Source: Eulemur rufifrons
Taxonomy: Eukaryota > Chordata > Mammalia > Primates > Lemuridae
Assembly: GCF_041146395.1 (NCBI RefSeq)
Contig: NC_091008.1
Location: 7,887,501-7,951,500 of the forward strand
DNA: 64,000 nucleotides
Direction of reading: 5' to 3'
Shown here: piece after piece, positions 62,736 through 64,000 of the stretch
Position numbering within the stretch: position 1 is the stretch's first letter
How the letters are laid out: each line of letters begins with the position of its first letter
Notes under the pieces: model-generated
What the model was told of the DNA's origin: nothing
The model's database searches: none
What the model saw: the letters and a program-made list of their open reading frames with translations, nothing else
Program-made: the position numbers and the translations under genes

Positions 62736-64000
62736 ATAAAAGATGAGATGTCTATTGGTTGATTGGTTATCTCAAAGCCACAATTTACTGAAGTGTAGAA
62801 CATTGATTTGATAATTACTGTGTCTGATTTTTGTTAAAATGTTTTGATATTTTTTGAAGATACTATAGTAATACCATTGATATGTCATCAGATTCAATTA
62901 GCTAGTAAGTTATTTAGTCAAGAATATCAGAGCCTTAATGACAGTAAATAAATGTTCATCTGGGATTTTTGTTTGGTAAGATAATCAGAATAAAGAAGAT
63001 ATTTCTTCTAACTAGTCATTCAGATTCAAATATCATTTTTCTTTTGTCCCTTTTTTTGCAACATCAAAGAGTTTCTAATCCAGATCTTCTTTTTATTTAT
63101 AATTTACATTTTTAGTATTACATGTTTTAAAGCTATATAGACTATATAAATGTAGAAATACAGAGATGTGTACAAATAAAAAATTAAAATCATGAACAAT
63201 CCTAAACCCAACAGTAATCACTGATATCAATGAGGTAACTCTCTTTAAATTCTTTCTTGTCTCTGTGAAATGTGAGTAATTTATTTGTTATGCAATTGAG
63301 ACTAGGGTGGGGCCTCCACAGACCCAGAAGACAGAGCATCAAGCCATAGATGATAATTTTCAGGCCCTAAAATCTAATACATTTTTCCTTGCTGAGTATC
63401 CCATATTTTCACAGGCCTCTCTGGGAAGAAATAGGAAAAATAACATTTGATAACATGACGTATAGCACGCATTTATTTTGAAGCAGGTTTTTGTCAAGGC
63501 TGTGATAATTACTATCAGGTTCCTTAAAATTATTACTATACACTATCTATTTAGACATAAAAACTGTTAGAAGGAAACACTATTCATTAATGGTCTCCTT
63601 AAATTCATTTGTGCAGTAATCACAGCAGGGTTTTTGAAGAATGTGTTCTGAACTGGAAGACTAAAGAATGCAGAATGTCTACAAATCACAAGCTACCTTC
63701 TCTTGATAAAACTTGCTACTCGAATTCATTTCACCTGAAAACGTTTAGATGTAATGCACCATGATAACTAGAGGGAAGAGTGCTAACATTTTTTGAGACC
63801 GTTCTCCGGCCTGGTTGTTGAAGGAAGTCTGTTGAAACTACCTATTCCATACTTATGCCGTAACTTAGATTTTTTCAAATCTTCATTTTCAAATGAATAC
63901 ACAGAGGTTCAAATAGTTCAAGTATATTCAAGAGGTTGCTATAAATATGTTTGACCTTAAATTTACAGATCTGCCTCCAAAGCACTAATAAAGGAGAGTT
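62736..64000. other. Unique AT-rich sequence to window end
   Basis: No gene, RNA gene or recognised repeat. Confidence 0.4.

Overview
This is a primate nuclear genome window, intergenic or deep-intronic, with no protein-coding gene I can support. The organism is most likely a strepsirrhine (lemur or loris group, lemuriform favoured). About 28 dimeric 7SL-derived SINEs share a strepsirrhine Alu diagnostic pattern: an A-rich linker reading 'aaaatagaaagaaatta.. ggacaactaaaaatatata', and a right arm reading 'gctgtgagctaggctgacgccacggcactctagcc'. The younger L1 3' ends, with their 'ggtgtcaggcaggtggg' and 'acatttgtacccc' segments, are also not of the human type. Nearly all open frames are shadows of SINEs, L1s or tandem repeats.

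Layout. Positions 1-6.4 kb hold SINEs, including a three-armed one, and an old antisense L1. At 7.0-7.35 kb there is a degraded integrase-domain relic that looks like an ancient Ty3/gypsy-type element. From 8 to 11.1 kb lie L1 3'-UTR pieces and a broken L1 ORF2 copy. From 11 to 32 kb there is mostly unique sequence with scattered SINEs, MIR/L2 fossils, an MLT1-type LTR and a CpG-richer block near 19-21 kb, which starts with a well-formed but unproven exon-like segment. From 32.4 to 33.9 kb two L1 3' ends lie head to tail. From 34 to 45 kb there is unique DNA, microsatellites and SINEs. At 45.2-47.3 kb a nuclear copy of mitochondrial DNA carries 12S, tRNA-Val and part of 16S, with one SINE inserted in it. 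From 57 kb to the end there is AT-rich unique DNA, LTR, MIR, L1 and SINE copies.

The most unusual region is 51.2-56.6 kb: an L1 element with a long GC-rich 5' UTR. Its promoter-proximal part is a tandem array of 28 units of about 90 bp plus a decayed last unit. It is followed by an ORF1 start, a SINE insertion, and a direct jump into the ORF2 end and 3' UTR. Every 90-bp unit carries a TGACTCA (AP-1) site and an AGGTCA half-site, and 27 of 28 carry a 13/14 match to the CTCF core consensus, all in one orientation. An 11-unit block of 988 bp is itself duplicated. This suggests a monomer-type L1 promoter, analogous in layout to mouse L1 monomers, that may also act as a clustered CTCF-site array. 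The site matches are visible in the sequence; binding and function are inference.
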